This document shows, one piece after another, positions 1 to 8,239 of a stretch of DNA of 64,000 nucleotides; position 1 is the stretch's first letter, and the number at the start of each line of letters is the position of its first letter. The stretch is from the NCBI GenBank assembly GCA_002320005.1, contig DCJK01000038.1, positions 240-64,239 of the forward strand, in the 5' to 3' direction. The notes under the pieces are model-generated. The model ran no database searches. It was not told the DNA's origin and was given only the letters and a program-made list of their open reading frames with translations. The position numbers were made by a program, and so were the translations under genes. The DNA comes from Firmicutes bacterium UBA1702. GTDB lineage: Bacteria; Bacillota; Clostridia; Peptostreptococcales; Anaerovoracaceae.

Positions 1-167
1 AATTGATCCACATCCGTCCCATACTCTTTTTGAAACCGATGTTTCACTTGTCCAATCTGCACTTGCATACGCCAGGAAACAGAACGATAAATTTTAAATA
101 ATACAGCAACATCATGATATACCTGATTATCTTTACTTTCAATCGTTATAACTCCACTTTTACCCAT
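1..167 (-). CDS. Hypothetical protein, N-terminal part (cut by window edge)
   Basis: The ATG at 167 follows a strong AAAGGAGGA ribosome site (about 176-184), and 55 codons are open to the left edge. The visible residues begin MGKSGVITIE and are mixed polar and hydrophobic with no signal peptide. I do not recognise the family. It lies downstream of the parA-parB pair on the same strand, about 150 nt away and separated from it by two hairpins, so it may be the next gene of that element. The C-terminus is outside the window. Confidence 0.6.
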   Translation of the reverse strand, partial: MGKSGVITIESKDNQVYHDVAVLFKIYRSVSWRMQVQIGQVKHRFQKEYGTDVDQ

Positions 168-241
168 TATATTTATCCTCCTTTATATCTTCTACATTTT
201 GGTAAATATATTTGCTTTGGAGAATAATTCTAATGGCTGGC

Positions 242-304
242 CACTTTGCGACATTCTTTCGCAAAGTGCAGATAAGTGACTTTATGACATTCTTTCGCAA
301 AGTC
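242..304. repeat. Two tandem hairpin repeats downstream of parB
   Basis: Copy 1 (242-268) has perfect 10-bp arms CACTTTGCGA and TCGCAAAGTG around a 7-nt loop. Copy 2 (278-304) keeps the same core and right arm (TTTCGCAAAGT) with two mismatches in its left arm. They lie just after the parB stop codon. Possible roles are a ParB-binding centromere site or a transcription stop; the lack of a clear T-run on the minus strand makes a simple terminator less likely. Confidence 0.6.
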
Positions 305-317
305 TCCATGTATTAGA

Positions 318-1211
318 TTAACCGACTTTGTGACTATCCCTCCAAGACTCCAGTAAGTCATATATTACAGCTTCAATCTGCCCTTTTGTATATTCCTTCG
401 GAAAATAATCCCTTAGTTTCTTAGGGGATAATGTAATCTTCGGCATACTGGGCATCTTAGAGTCCGAAATCAATATTTCTGTCACTCTTTTTTTATTTAA
501 AGTCCCTGCTTTGCTTTCATCCTTTAAGGCCTCTGCCTGTATCTCATTAGGAAAAAGACGTTTATCTAAAATTACTCCCAGTACCCACCCCTGTTCTTCA
601 GCAGTAATAAATGATAACTTTTCTGCGGGTATCAGCAAGAGTTTTTTCAAGTCCACATATTCTAAAAGTTCTGGCAACAAATAAGTCAGGCGCACATACC
701 GTTGCACTGTTCTTCCTGTTTTCTTCGCGCCTTTACCTATTAAATCAGCGGTATACTCTTCTCCTTTGACTCCCTGATGGCTTAATGCCTCCATTTTCAT
801 CCGATAAGCCTTTGCTTTTTCTGATGGCAGGAGATCTTCTCTCTGAATATTGGAATCAACCATAATGATAGTGGCTTCATCATCATTCAAGTCCCGGACT
901 ATAACAGGCATATCCTGATATCCAGCCAGTTCACAGGCCCGCTTTCTTCTATGGCCTGCAACTATTTCATATCCTCCCTGCTTATCTTTTCGGACAACTC
1001 CAGGAATCAGAACCCCGTATTTTCTCACACTATCAACGGTTTCCATCATCTTTTCATCATCAAGGACGCGAAACGGATGATTTTTGAAGGAATGAAGGAT
1101 ATCAAGAGATAGATGTATAACCTGGCCTTCAGCGCTTTGTTCTATTGATTCGTTACCAAACAAGTCATTATAAGAAGTGAATTTCACCTTATTCGCACTG
1201 CGGCTTCCCAT
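318..1211 (-). CDS. parB: ParB/Spo0J-type partition protein
   Basis: The DNA-binding half of a partition system, expected to bind a centromere-like site and work with the adjacent ParA to keep an element stable. The ParB N-terminal (Srx-fold) domain covers roughly residues 35-130 and shows the arginine-rich GHRRKRA loop and the NIQRED motif; a helix-turn-helix region follows. The ATG at 1211 is chosen because GGAGGAGG (1221-1228) lies at good spacing; a TTG two codons earlier is weaker. It overlaps the end of parA by 23 nt, suggesting translational coupling. It is clearly diverged from the ParB at 48367-49314, so it probably belongs to a different mobile element that continues to the left. 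Confidence 0.9.
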   Translation of the reverse strand: MGSRSANKVKFTSYNDLFGNESIEQSAEGQVIHLSLDILHSFKNHPFRVLDDEKMMETVDSVRKYGVLIPGVVRKDKQGGYEIVAGHRRKRACELAGYQDMPVIVRDLNDDEATIIMVDSNIQREDLLPSEKAKAYRMKMEALSHQGVKGEEYTADLIGKGAKKTGRTVQRYVRLTYLLPELLEYVDLKKLLLIPAEKLSFITAEEQGWVLGVILDKRLFPNEIQAEALKDESKAGTLNKKRVTEILISDSKMPSMPKITLSPKKLRDYFPKEYTKGQIEAVIYDLLESWRDSHKVG

Positions 1212-1986
1212 AAGCAAGCACCTCCTCCGTCAGAGCTGCATATCCATCAGCAACAATCCCCTTTGGATCATGCAAAAAAATACTTTTCCCTTCCGCACTT
1301 GTCTCTACTGCTCTTACCGACAATGGAATACAGTTTTCAAAGATATGAATTTGACCGCCATATGCCATTCTCAGCTTGTCTGAAATATCTCTTGCAAAGT
1401 TGGTCCGTCGGTCTACCTTTGTCAGCAATATTCCTTCAATTCCAAGTTCCGGGTTCAGCTGCCGGTGGACCCGGCCAATCGTTTTTATAAGCTGCTGTAA
1501 CCCCTTTGTAGGCAGATAGGCCGCTTCTACCGGTATCAGAACACTGCCGGCCGCAACAAGAGAATTAATTGTCATCATTCCTAAAGATGGCATGCAGTCA
1601 ATCAATATGTAATCATATCTGTCCTTTATCTCGTCTACATACTGACGAAGGACCGTCTCCCTGCTCATAACGTTCACCAGCGTTGTTTCAAGTCCGGCAA
1701 GTTCTATATTTGCAGGAAGAAAATCCACACCCTCCTCGTGGTGAAGAATTCCCTCTGTCACATCCAGAGGTTCATCATTCACCACCTTCGCCAAAATATT
1801 TACCAGTGTTACCTCCAGGTTGTCCGGCTCATCAATTCCTAAACAGGCTGCCAAATTTCCCTGTGCTTCTGCATCGATTAAAAGAATCTTTTTCCCCTTT
1901 CTCACCAATCCAATGCCTAAATTTACGCATGTAGTCGTTTTGCCGACTCCACCTTTTTGATTTGCTATGGCTATTATTTTGTTCAT
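1189..1986 (-). CDS. parA: ParA/Soj-type partition ATPase
   Basis: A 265-residue ParA/MinD-family ATPase that would drive segregation with the overlapping ParB. The deviant Walker A box KGGVGKTT lies near residues 10-17 and the Walker A' segment reads ILIDCMPSLG. The ATG at 1986 has AAAGGAGA just upstream; a longer open frame to 2127 runs into the preceding gene and has a cysteine-rich, non-ParA extension, so it was rejected. Its neighbours are DUF6075 upstream and parB downstream. It differs at many positions from the ParA at 49265-50083. Confidence 0.93.
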   Translation of the reverse strand: MNKIIAIANQKGGVGKTTTCVNLGIGLVRKGKKILLIDAEAQGNLAACLGIDEPDNLEVTLVNILAKVVNDEPLDVTEGILHHEEGVDFLPANIELAGLETTLVNVMSRETVLRQYVDEIKDRYDYILIDCMPSLGMMTINSLVAAGSVLIPVEAAYLPTKGLQQLIKTIGRVHRQLNPELGIEGILLTKVDRRTNFARDISDKLRMAYGGQIHIFENCIPLSVRAVETSAEGKSIFLHDPKGIVADGYAALTEEVLAYGKPQCE

Positions 1987-2024
1987 GATATTCTCCTTTT
2001 GTTCTCTATAGAATCTGCAACACA

Positions 2025-2441
2025 TCATGCACAGCCACAATACTCCGGATATCTGAGTTTCACTGCCTGCCAAAAATACGGTGCATAGCCACAACAAAAT
2101 AAATCTTCGACCGTATATTTTCTGCATTCAGATAACTGATCGTCTGAGTTCTCACAATCAGATACGCTGGGAGTACCGTTGCAGTAGAGATTATATGCCA
2201 TTCTTATAATGTGCTGGCTGCCAGAAGTCTGCCACCCCTCATGCAGGCATTCTGTTTTAACGCAACCAGATTTAAAATCATAAATCCTGGCTGCATTACG
2301 TCTTGTATCCTCGCTGATTCCCAGACAATAGATTAATGCGGCATGGTAGGCATCTTGGTACCTGCATTGAGACAAATATCTTTCAAAAAAGTCCCTATGG
2401 GCCGCGCTCTTAAAAATCACATTAGCCATACCCTCTCTCAT
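2025..2441 (-). CDS. DUF6075-like hypothetical protein
   Basis: A 138-residue protein, rich in Cys, Tyr and Asp, resembling the DUF6075 family often seen in Firmicute conjugative elements and phages; its function is unknown. The sequence contains FFERYLSQCRYQDAYHAALIY and ends near RYPEYCGCA. AAAGGAGA lies 8 nt before the ATG at 2441. It sits upstream of parA on the same strand with 38 nt between them, so the three genes are likely one transcription unit. The family assignment comes from memory of the pattern, not from a search. Confidence 0.7.
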   Translation of the reverse strand: MREGMANVIFKSAAHRDFFERYLSQCRYQDAYHAALIYCLGISEDTRRNAARIYDFKSGCVKTECLHEGWQTSGSQHIIRMAYNLYCNGTPSVSDCENSDDQLSECRKYTVEDLFCCGYAPYFWQAVKLRYPEYCGCA

Positions 2442-2867
2442 CGGTATATCTCCTTTCCTTTAATAAAATAAAACATAAGTATCAAATTCTCTGCTCGCTT
2501 TCTGAAATAGAATATCTGCTATAATAACTCTAAAATATGAGTCTTCATCCATTCAAGGGCATTTCTAAATATTTCTTTATTATGTCACTACTTAATACAA
2601 CCTATCTTTATATCCGCATCGTATGTGCATCTCCTTTTCTTTGAATAAAATAAAAAGACATCTCCACATGTGGAAACATCTTTTTCAAATCAACAATTTA
2701 TTCTGTTATGATAATACTTAATTTCTGGTATATTCAACTTACTTCTCCACTACGTATTGAGTAACTTCGAACCGCTCCTTTACGAATGAAGGTCACCAAT
2801 CCATACTGCCCATATGGCATTATCTCGTCCATACGCTCCACGCAGCACACAATATATAGTATATTTA
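2442..2867. other. Intergenic stretch with no firm gene
   Basis: AT-rich DNA between the DUF6075 gene and the uvrB stub. It holds a bidirectional terminator (2654-2686). On the minus strand a 32-codon frame starting MDEIMPYGQY and ending near 2735 follows a weak GGAG, but this is not enough to call a gene. Confidence 0.5.
2654..2686. terminator. Bidirectional intrinsic terminator
   Basis: Imperfect inverted repeat with the core TCCACATGTGGA between AAAAAGA and TCTTTTT. Read on the minus strand the stem is followed by CTTTTTATTTT. It would end transcription coming from the uvrB stub. Confidence 0.75.
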
Positions 2868-3182
2868 TCACCAATCATAATCAATCAGTAGTGGTTTGTT
2901 TTGTTTTTCGTAGTAGGACACGAAGTACTCCACCGCGTTCTCCGGGAAGAACTCCTTGAACTCGCCGTAGAGCTGAGCTGCGAGGGTTTTGTTGTGCGCT
3001 ATGATGAGGGTTGGTTTCTGTAATTTCTGGATCACGTTGGCCATGGTAAAGGTCTTGCCAGAGCCCGTAACCCCCAGTAAAGTCTCGAATTGATTGCCTT
3101 CCCTGAAGCCTTTTACCAGGGCTTCGATGGCCTGCGGCTGGTCGCCGGTAGGCTGATATTCCGAGTGTAATTTAAATTCCAT
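2868..3182 (-). pseudogene. uvrB: uvrB, 5' fragment only
   Basis: The first 90 or so residues are a clean UvrB N-terminus: the motif PTGDQPQAI, the Walker A box GVTGSGKTF and the segment NKTLAAQLYGEFKEFFP up to EYFVSYY. After that the family sequence (which continues DYYQPEAY) is replaced by a short foreign tail, KQNKPLLIDYDW, and a stop. UvrB is normally about 660 residues, so roughly 85 percent is missing, including the rest of the helicase core. The nucleotide excision repair function must be lost from this copy. AGAGGTG precedes the ATG at 3182. The break near 2900 is probably an element junction or a deletion endpoint. Confidence 0.93.
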
Positions 3183-3207
3183 ATAGTCTTTTCACCTCTG
3201 CAATAAT

Positions 3208-3628
3208 TCAATTATTTTTCTCTATTTCTTTTCTGAGAGTATCGACCAATGTTGCGGTTTTAGTATGTTCTTGATTATTTAAATCTGTCACCGTTCTATC
3301 TATAACAACTATTATTTTATTAATCTCATGCACAAGCGTAGTGTTGTCATTGGCACATTGTAATATATCATAGCACAAATTATCCATTTTATTTGCATTA
3401 AGTTCTGGAATTTTTCCTTTACAAAAGTCATACTTTACCAACATTAACATATGATATCTATACTTTCTATATTGTGCAGGCAACATTTTATTTCTGAAAA
3501 GATATTCAAGCCTGTACAATAAAAAAACACATGGCACAATAAGAAACAAACATTTCATATTGCTGACTCTCTGCTATTTCATGCGATTTCAAAAAATCCC
3601 CTATATAACTCTGTATAATTTTATCCAT
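3208..3628 (-). pseudogene. Frameshifted small gene, possibly related to AIPR abortive-infection N-terminus
   Basis: Translation from the ATG at 3628 (AAGGAGA just upstream) gives MDKIIQSYIGDFLKSHEIAE and continues to about residue 36, then fails at a run of seven T. Skipping one T joins it in frame to a second segment (YRLEYLFRNKMLPAQY...) that runs to 3208, for a joined length of about 138 residues. The start resembles the N-terminal helical part of AIPR-type proteins, but this is a weak impression. The C-terminus reads as a helical domain (HEINKIIVVIDRTVTDL). It ends 25 nt before the uvrB stub. Confidence 0.65.
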
Positions 3629-3703
3629 AGTTAGTCTCCTTTGTTCTCATCAATAAACATCTAGACACATTAGAAAATCAAGTATATGTTTTCTCTAATT
3701 AGA

Positions 3704-5272
3704 CTAATGCACAATCCACTTACCACTCCGACTAAATCCAACAAATTCAGCCACATGTTCTTCGCTCATCGCCGCCAGTTCCTTTTTCAGCGCATACATC
3801 GAAACTCCCAGTATTTCAGTCATTTTCTTTTTGGAAATCGAAGGATTTTTCTTTATGAGTACCAAAATCTGCTCTCTCAATGATAATCCACGCAAATCCT
3901 CCAACAATGTGTGCGATGGGGTTGAATTTGGGGTTGAATTTGGGGTTGAATTTGGGGTTGAATTTGGGGTTGATAAGGTTGAATTTGGGGTTGACATATT
4001 TTCGTCCTCATGTTTTGTATTCCAAAATCCCTCATGGACAAATAGTCTTGTGATAAAGTAACTGTGTGCTTCATCTGTTTCAAACTCTGGTTTCGGCGAC
4101 CCATTTGCTTCTAATGAATCAAGAATTTTCTTAAATCCTGTATTCCTTCCCTCAGTCAAATGCAGTTCTTTCAGGAAATCCCCTATCCTACGGTTCCGAT
4201 ACCGACGATTTGATACGCGATAAGATTTTAATTCTTCCATTGTTACAGAACGATCCGGTCCCGGAAAACTTAATATCTCTATCCTGTCATTCTCCACTCG
4301 AACTTCAATTGGCTCTCTTTCATCATAAGCACGATGATATACCGCATTGGACAATGACTCCTCTATCGCTGCAAATGGATAGTTGAAGAAACGATCCGCC
4401 TCAGCACGATCAGGATGCTTCACAACCTTTTCTACAATTACTGTATTTCTGATGTACTGCAGTGCATCCCTCAGCTGCTGATGGATAGGACCTTTGAAAG
4501 TCTTTTCAATAATGCTGTCTCCTCCCAATCCATCCGGGAACTGTACAACATCAATCTGCGTATATGGAAAGAACTTGTCAGGTTCCATACTGAAGAACAT
4601 CAACCCAACGTTCTTAGGCTTAATGTATTCCGGCAGGTTGCTTATAATGTTCATATCCCTGCAAACTTCCACAAAATTTCCGGTTTGTGACTGTTCATAC
4701 AGTGAACTGTTGACTTCTTTTAAATAGTTTTGAATTAATGTTATGTTTAAATCCGATATGTCTGCCTGATGATTAATACGATCATCAAAAGGGACTCTAT
4801 TTGCTAAAGCAAACAAGTCCTTTTCTTCATCTTCGGTAGGTATCACTGTACTGGAACCCTTTCTGATGAAATGAATACGTTCCTTGCTGTCCTTTGCCAT
4901 AGTTTTAGGAGAGGAGTACGGTCTGTTATCCCCGCCTGGGCACCAGAGAACAATAAATTTCTTGTCTTCATAATCAACAACTTCAACGATAGGTGAATAT
5001 GCCGGCCTGATGAATTTCGATTTTTCGAGAATGTTCTTCTGATATGCATCGATTTTTTCCACAGGTACACCTTTAAGAGGATATACAGGTCTTCCATTTT
5101 CCTCTTCTGCACCAACAACAATATAGCCTCCTCCCCAGTTGTCCAAATCATTGGCGAAAGCACAAACTGTTTTTAGAGACGCTTCAGGATCCCAAGTCTC
5201 CTTGAATTCTATTCTTGCCCATTCCACTACATTTCCGGAAAGCAAGGTTTTTATATTAGTAGGTATTGCCAT
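3704..5272 (-). CDS. AlbA_2 domain, RecG-like ATP-binding regulator
   Basis: A 522-residue protein of the class annotated as putative DNA-binding, ATP-dependent RecG-like. An AlbA_2 (Schlafen-like) domain spans about residues 15-130 (EFKETWDPEASLKTVCAFAN). A GHKL-type ATP-binding segment lies near 300-400 (EESLSNAVYHRAYDEREPIE). A tandem TPNS linker follows at about 430-455, then a C-terminal winged helix. The likely role is nucleic-acid-linked transcription control or defence; the exact function is unknown. The ATG at 5272 has GGGGGAAAG upstream. A strong promoter (5361-5410) of a type shared with other cargo genes drives it, pointing to accessory gene status. Confidence 0.85.
   Translation of the reverse strand: MAIPTNIKTLLSGNVVEWARIEFKETWDPEASLKTVCAFANDLDNWGGGYIVVGAEEENGRPVYPLKGVPVEKIDAYQKNILEKSKFIRPAYSPIVEVVDYEDKKFIVLWCPGGDNRPYSSPKTMAKDSKERIHFIRKGSSTVIPTEDEEKDLFALANRVPFDDRINHQADISDLNITLIQNYLKEVNSSLYEQSQTGNFVEVCRDMNIISNLPEYIKPKNVGLMFFSMEPDKFFPYTQIDVVQFPDGLGGDSIIEKTFKGPIHQQLRDALQYIRNTVIVEKVVKHPDRAEADRFFNYPFAAIEESLSNAVYHRAYDEREPIEVRVENDRIEILSFPGPDRSVTMEELKSYRVSNRRYRNRRIGDFLKELHLTEGRNTGFKKILDSLEANGSPKPEFETDEAHSYFITRLFVHEGFWNTKHEDENMSTPNSTLSTPNSTPNSTPNSTPNSTPSHTLLEDLRGLSLREQILVLIKKNPSISKKKMTEILGVSMYALKKELAAMSEEHVAEFVGFSRSGKWIVH
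3918..3995. repeat. 12-bp coding tandem repeat (TPNS linker)
   Basis: On the plus strand GGGGTTGAATTT occurs four times in perfect tandem, followed by two imperfect units ending at GGGGTTGAC. It encodes repeated T-P-N-S in the linker of the AlbA_2 protein. Such a tract can gain or lose units by slippage in whole codons, changing linker length without frameshift. Confidence 0.95.
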
Positions 5273-5360
5273 AACGCTTTCCCCCTTTTTGTCCTTTATG
5301 ATACTAGCCTTTGGATTTGAATCTGTCGTTATTATTATTTATCCATAAAATCCAACCTAT

Positions 5361-5410
5361 GCTTCCATTATAAACGCTATTTTGTATATCGTAAATGCAA
5401 ACCTTTCGGC
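5361..5410 (-). promoter_or_regulatory. Promoter P1 of the AlbA_2 gene
   Basis: Minus-strand -35 TTTACG (5390-5395) and -10 TATAAT (5367-5372), 17-bp spacer. Upstream is the box CCGAAAGGTTTGC and just downstream GGAAG. The same arrangement occurs at 42635-42670 and 61375-61415. Confidence 0.8.
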
Positions 5411-5447
5411 ATGTATCTCCTATTCCTGCAGAATCGCAAGATATATG

Positions 5448-5800
5448 TCATATATCAGTTTTGTGGAACAATGCAATCGCAATTGGAATAATGCTTTGTC
5501 GAATTGCGGAACAATATCTTCTACTTGTTAAAAACTCATCCGTAGTGGCATCCATAGCGTTATCCGTAGCGGCATCCGTAGCGACATTATTCTTATCCAA
5601 CAGGCACATCATTTAGAGTGCATCAGTTAAATTCTTCTATTTTTTTAGCTGGCCTGATTCTATAAAAGGTGTAAATATTCAACACAAAAATGATAGAATC
5701 CTTGCCACCATATCTTGGTCACTAACCTGGTCACTAACCTGGTCAGTGATTTTACTAATCTCAGCTGTATTTAGTTTATTTCGCAAATAAACCAAAAACA
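5448..5800 (-). pseudogene. Remnants of further AlbA_2-type regulators
   Basis: Two broken minus-strand frames carry repeat linkers typical of this protein class. One (stop at 5679-5681) reads LRNKLNTAEISKIT then DQVS repeats and VARILSFLC. The other (5448 to about 5611) reads DKNNVATDAATDNAMDATTD. Neither has a complete domain. They look like C-terminal debris of relatives of the gene at 3704-5272, left by repeated insertion or deletion at this spot. Confidence 0.5.
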
Positions 5801-5804
5801 AACT

Positions 5805-5864
5805 AAATAGACAAGGCAAAATTTAGTTTATTTGCTTGAACAAGCTAAATCGCCTTGTCTATTT
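5805..5864 (-). terminator. Nested inverted repeats after the integrase genes
   Basis: Outer 13-bp perfect arms (AAATAGACAAGGC at 5805-5817, GCCTTGTCTATTT at 5852-5864), inner arms ATTTAG/CTAAAT and GCTTG/CAAGC. The minus strand continues AGTTTGTTTTTGG. It fits a terminator for the integrase operon; recombinase arm sites at the element end are an alternative. Confidence 0.55.
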
Positions 5865-5895
5865 TTGATTGTTTAATACTAACCTTCATTAAGCG

Positions 5896-7059
5896 TTATT
5901 CTTCTCCCTGCAGCACCTTATCCATATAGTCCTCAAACTTGGAGATTGCTCCAAGGTTCATGCGGTCAAACACGTCTGCATAAGTGTCCAGAGTTACATG
6001 GATATTGGTGTGGCCAAGCCATCCTTTAAGAACTACAGGCTGAATGCCAGCCTCAATGCATCTTGTTGCAAAAGTGTGTCTTAGGGCGTGCTGTCCGTAA
6101 TACGGAATTCCTGCATCTTTGCAGATTTTCTTGTACATTGAGCATACCTGATTGGTTGTGATTACGCCTCCCTTGTTGTAATCATAGAAAATGAGGTTCT
6201 CAGGATTATCTCCCATCTGCTCAAGTGCTTCTTCAAGAAGCGGCTTAAGCACTGCGCTTATGGGAACATCACGCTCACCGGCCTTTGTCTTTGTTCCTTC
6301 CTTAAGAAACGGACTTGCCTTGCCGTAGCTTATGGTTCTGTCCACATGAACAAAGCCTTTGCTGAAGTTGATACATTCAGGCCGGAGTGCATTTATCTCG
6401 CCCATTCTCATTCCGGAATAAAGCTCGATAAGAAGCTGCAGCCTGTATGTATTGTGGTTGTTCTGAGGCTTGTACTCACCCAGAGCGTTGATGAACTTCA
6501 TCTGTTCCTCCTCTGTCAGGCCTCTGACTTTTTTATCGGGGCGATCTGATATCGGGCACTTGACGTTGCGGTTTTCCATGAGATTAGTTCTTACAATCCC
6601 GCGGTCAACTGCTACTGCAAAGGCAAGCTTAATCATCGAATAGAACTTGCTGATTGTATTGTTTGAGTAACGTGTCAGTGACTGAAGGTATCTTTCAATG
6701 TGATAGACTCTGATGTCTGCAATGGGCATGTGCCCGATTGCACTCTTTTCTATAGTCTCAATTGTTCTGAGATTTCTCTCATACCCCTGCTCGCCTGTAT
6801 AGTTCTTTCTGAAGTCACTCTCAATTTTTTCATAAAGCAGCTCAGGGATAGTTGCGTCAAGATTTATTCCCTCAAGCCTCTGCCTAAGCCTGGCAAGAAA
6901 CTCTTCAGCTCTTTCAAGACAGTGATTCTCGCTAACTCCTGTAACTGATTTAACCTTTCTGTTACCATACTCGTCAGTGTATGTAAATCTGTATTCTATG
7001 TTCCCGGAAGCTGTTTCTCTCCAGGTACCTTCTCCGTTTCTGTTCCTTTTATATTCCAT
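5896..7059 (-). CDS. int: Tyrosine recombinase (integrase), downstream copy
   Basis: A 387-residue phage/ICE-type integrase that would cut and rejoin the attachment sites. It has an N-terminal arm-binding region, a SAM-like core-binding domain (about 60-165) and a catalytic domain with GMRMGEINAL (first Arg), HALRHTFATR (H-x-x-R), LGHTNIHVTLDTY (His and the nucleophile Tyr). The ATG at 7059 is preferred because AAAGGCGG precedes it and the resulting length matches its neighbour; an in-frame ATG at 7089 is possible. It follows, and is a clear paralogue of, the integrase at 7073-8239 (same layout and catalytic motifs), so this is a tandem duplication or a two-recombinase module. It is probably the last gene of the element. 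Confidence 0.92.
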   Translation of the reverse strand: MEYKRNRNGEGTWRETASGNIEYRFTYTDEYGNRKVKSVTGVSENHCLERAEEFLARLRQRLEGINLDATIPELLYEKIESDFRKNYTGEQGYERNLRTIETIEKSAIGHMPIADIRVYHIERYLQSLTRYSNNTISKFYSMIKLAFAVAVDRGIVRTNLMENRNVKCPISDRPDKKVRGLTEEEQMKFINALGEYKPQNNHNTYRLQLLIELYSGMRMGEINALRPECINFSKGFVHVDRTISYGKASPFLKEGTKTKAGERDVPISAVLKPLLEEALEQMGDNPENLIFYDYNKGGVITTNQVCSMYKKICKDAGIPYYGQHALRHTFATRCIEAGIQPVVLKGWLGHTNIHVTLDTYADVFDRMNLGAISKFEDYMDKVLQGEE

Positions 7060-7072
7060 GTGTACCGCCTTT

Positions 7073-8239
7073 CTATGCTGTATACTCAAAGAATTCCTCT
7101 TTGATTCTGTCTATATATCCGTCGTATCTTTCAATTGATGTTCTGTTCATTCTCTCAAACACATCTGTATATCTGTCCAGTGTGATATGGATGTTTGTAT
7201 GTCCAAGCCATCTCTGTAGAACCACCGCCGGAACACCTGCCTCAATGGATCTTGTGGCAAAGGTATGTCTTAAGGAGTGCTGACCTGTCAGTGGAATCTT
7301 CGCCTTTTCACAGATTCGTTTAAAGAATGAATTCACCTGATGGGTAGCCACAACATCATCGTTGTTGTGATCGTAAAATATAAGTCCAAGGGGATTATCT
7401 TCCATCTCATCAAGAGCCTGCCTGAGAAGCTTCTCCGCCTTTTCGCTGATAGGTACATCTCTGATGCTGGGATCAGTCTTCGGATGGGCCTTAAAGGTGC
7501 TTTTGCAGTTGATACCTCTTGATATGGTGGCATCTACATGGATGTAGCCCTTCCTGAAGCTGATACACTCGGGCCTGAGAGCATTTATCTCACCCATGCG
7601 CATCCCAGTGTAAAGCTCCAGCAGAAGCTGAATCTTGTATGTATTCCTTCCGTACGGAACCTTATGCGCAAGAAGTGTATCCACGAACCGTTTCTGCTCA
7701 TCTTCTGTCATTGCTCTGACCTGCTTTTCCTTCTTCTTTGACTTGGGCGATTTAATCTGCTTTGTCTTTATATAGTTTGACCTAATAACCTTTTTGTCAT
7801 ATGCCATGTCAAAGGCAGCAGCAATCATTGCAAATATCTTTCTGATTACTGTCTGCGAATAGGCTGTTACACTTTCAAGATAGTCGTAAAGCATATCTTC
7901 AGTAACATCTCTGATAGGGATAGTGCCTATGCTTCCCTTCTCAAGAATCGCTAATACATGCAGGTTCCTGTCATATCCGGGTTCGTTGCAGAAGTTCTTG
8001 ACATAATCGTTTTCAACCTTCTGCCTTACGATATCTACAATAGAAGCATCGGGCCTGATTTCAATGAGTTTTGTTTCATTATTCCTGAGGAACTCATAAG
8101 CTCTGTCTCTGCATTCTTCCTTTGTCTTTCCCGTAAAAGACTTTATCCTTCTTGTACCCCTGTCATCGTAGTATGAGATTCTGTATTCGATACTTCCTGA
8201 TTTCGTGACTCTGAAGGTACCCTTATCTTTTCTTGACAT
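7073..8239 (-). CDS. int: Tyrosine recombinase (integrase), upstream copy
   Basis: A 388-residue integrase with the same layout as the next gene: N-terminal DNA-binding region, core-binding domain, catalytic domain with GMRMGEINAL, HSLRHTFATR and WLGHTNIHITLDRYTDVF, so all catalytic residues are present. GGAGTGA precedes the ATG at 8239. It overlaps the excisionase end by 17 nt, the usual xis-int coupling. The two integrases share the catalytic motifs almost word for word but differ elsewhere, so the duplication is old. Either could act alone, or both could be needed for the two att half-sites. Confidence 0.93.
   Translation of the reverse strand: MSRKDKGTFRVTKSGSIEYRISYYDDRGTRRIKSFTGKTKEECRDRAYEFLRNNETKLIEIRPDASIVDIVRQKVENDYVKNFCNEPGYDRNLHVLAILEKGSIGTIPIRDVTEDMLYDYLESVTAYSQTVIRKIFAMIAAAFDMAYDKKVIRSNYIKTKQIKSPKSKKKEKQVRAMTEDEQKRFVDTLLAHKVPYGRNTYKIQLLLELYTGMRMGEINALRPECISFRKGYIHVDATISRGINCKSTFKAHPKTDPSIRDVPISEKAEKLLRQALDEMEDNPLGLIFYDHNNDDVVATHQVNSFFKRICEKAKIPLTGQHSLRHTFATRSIEAGVPAVVLQRWLGHTNIHITLDRYTDVFERMNRTSIERYDGYIDRIKEEFFEYTA

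Noticed and set aside
1986..2127. Longer start for parA at 2127
   Set aside because: The extension overlaps the DUF6075 gene, is cysteine-rich and unlike ParA, while AAAGGAGA stands before the ATG at 1986.
3918..3995. Short regular repeats as a CRISPR array
   Set aside because: Units are 12 bp, without spacers and in frame inside a protein linker.
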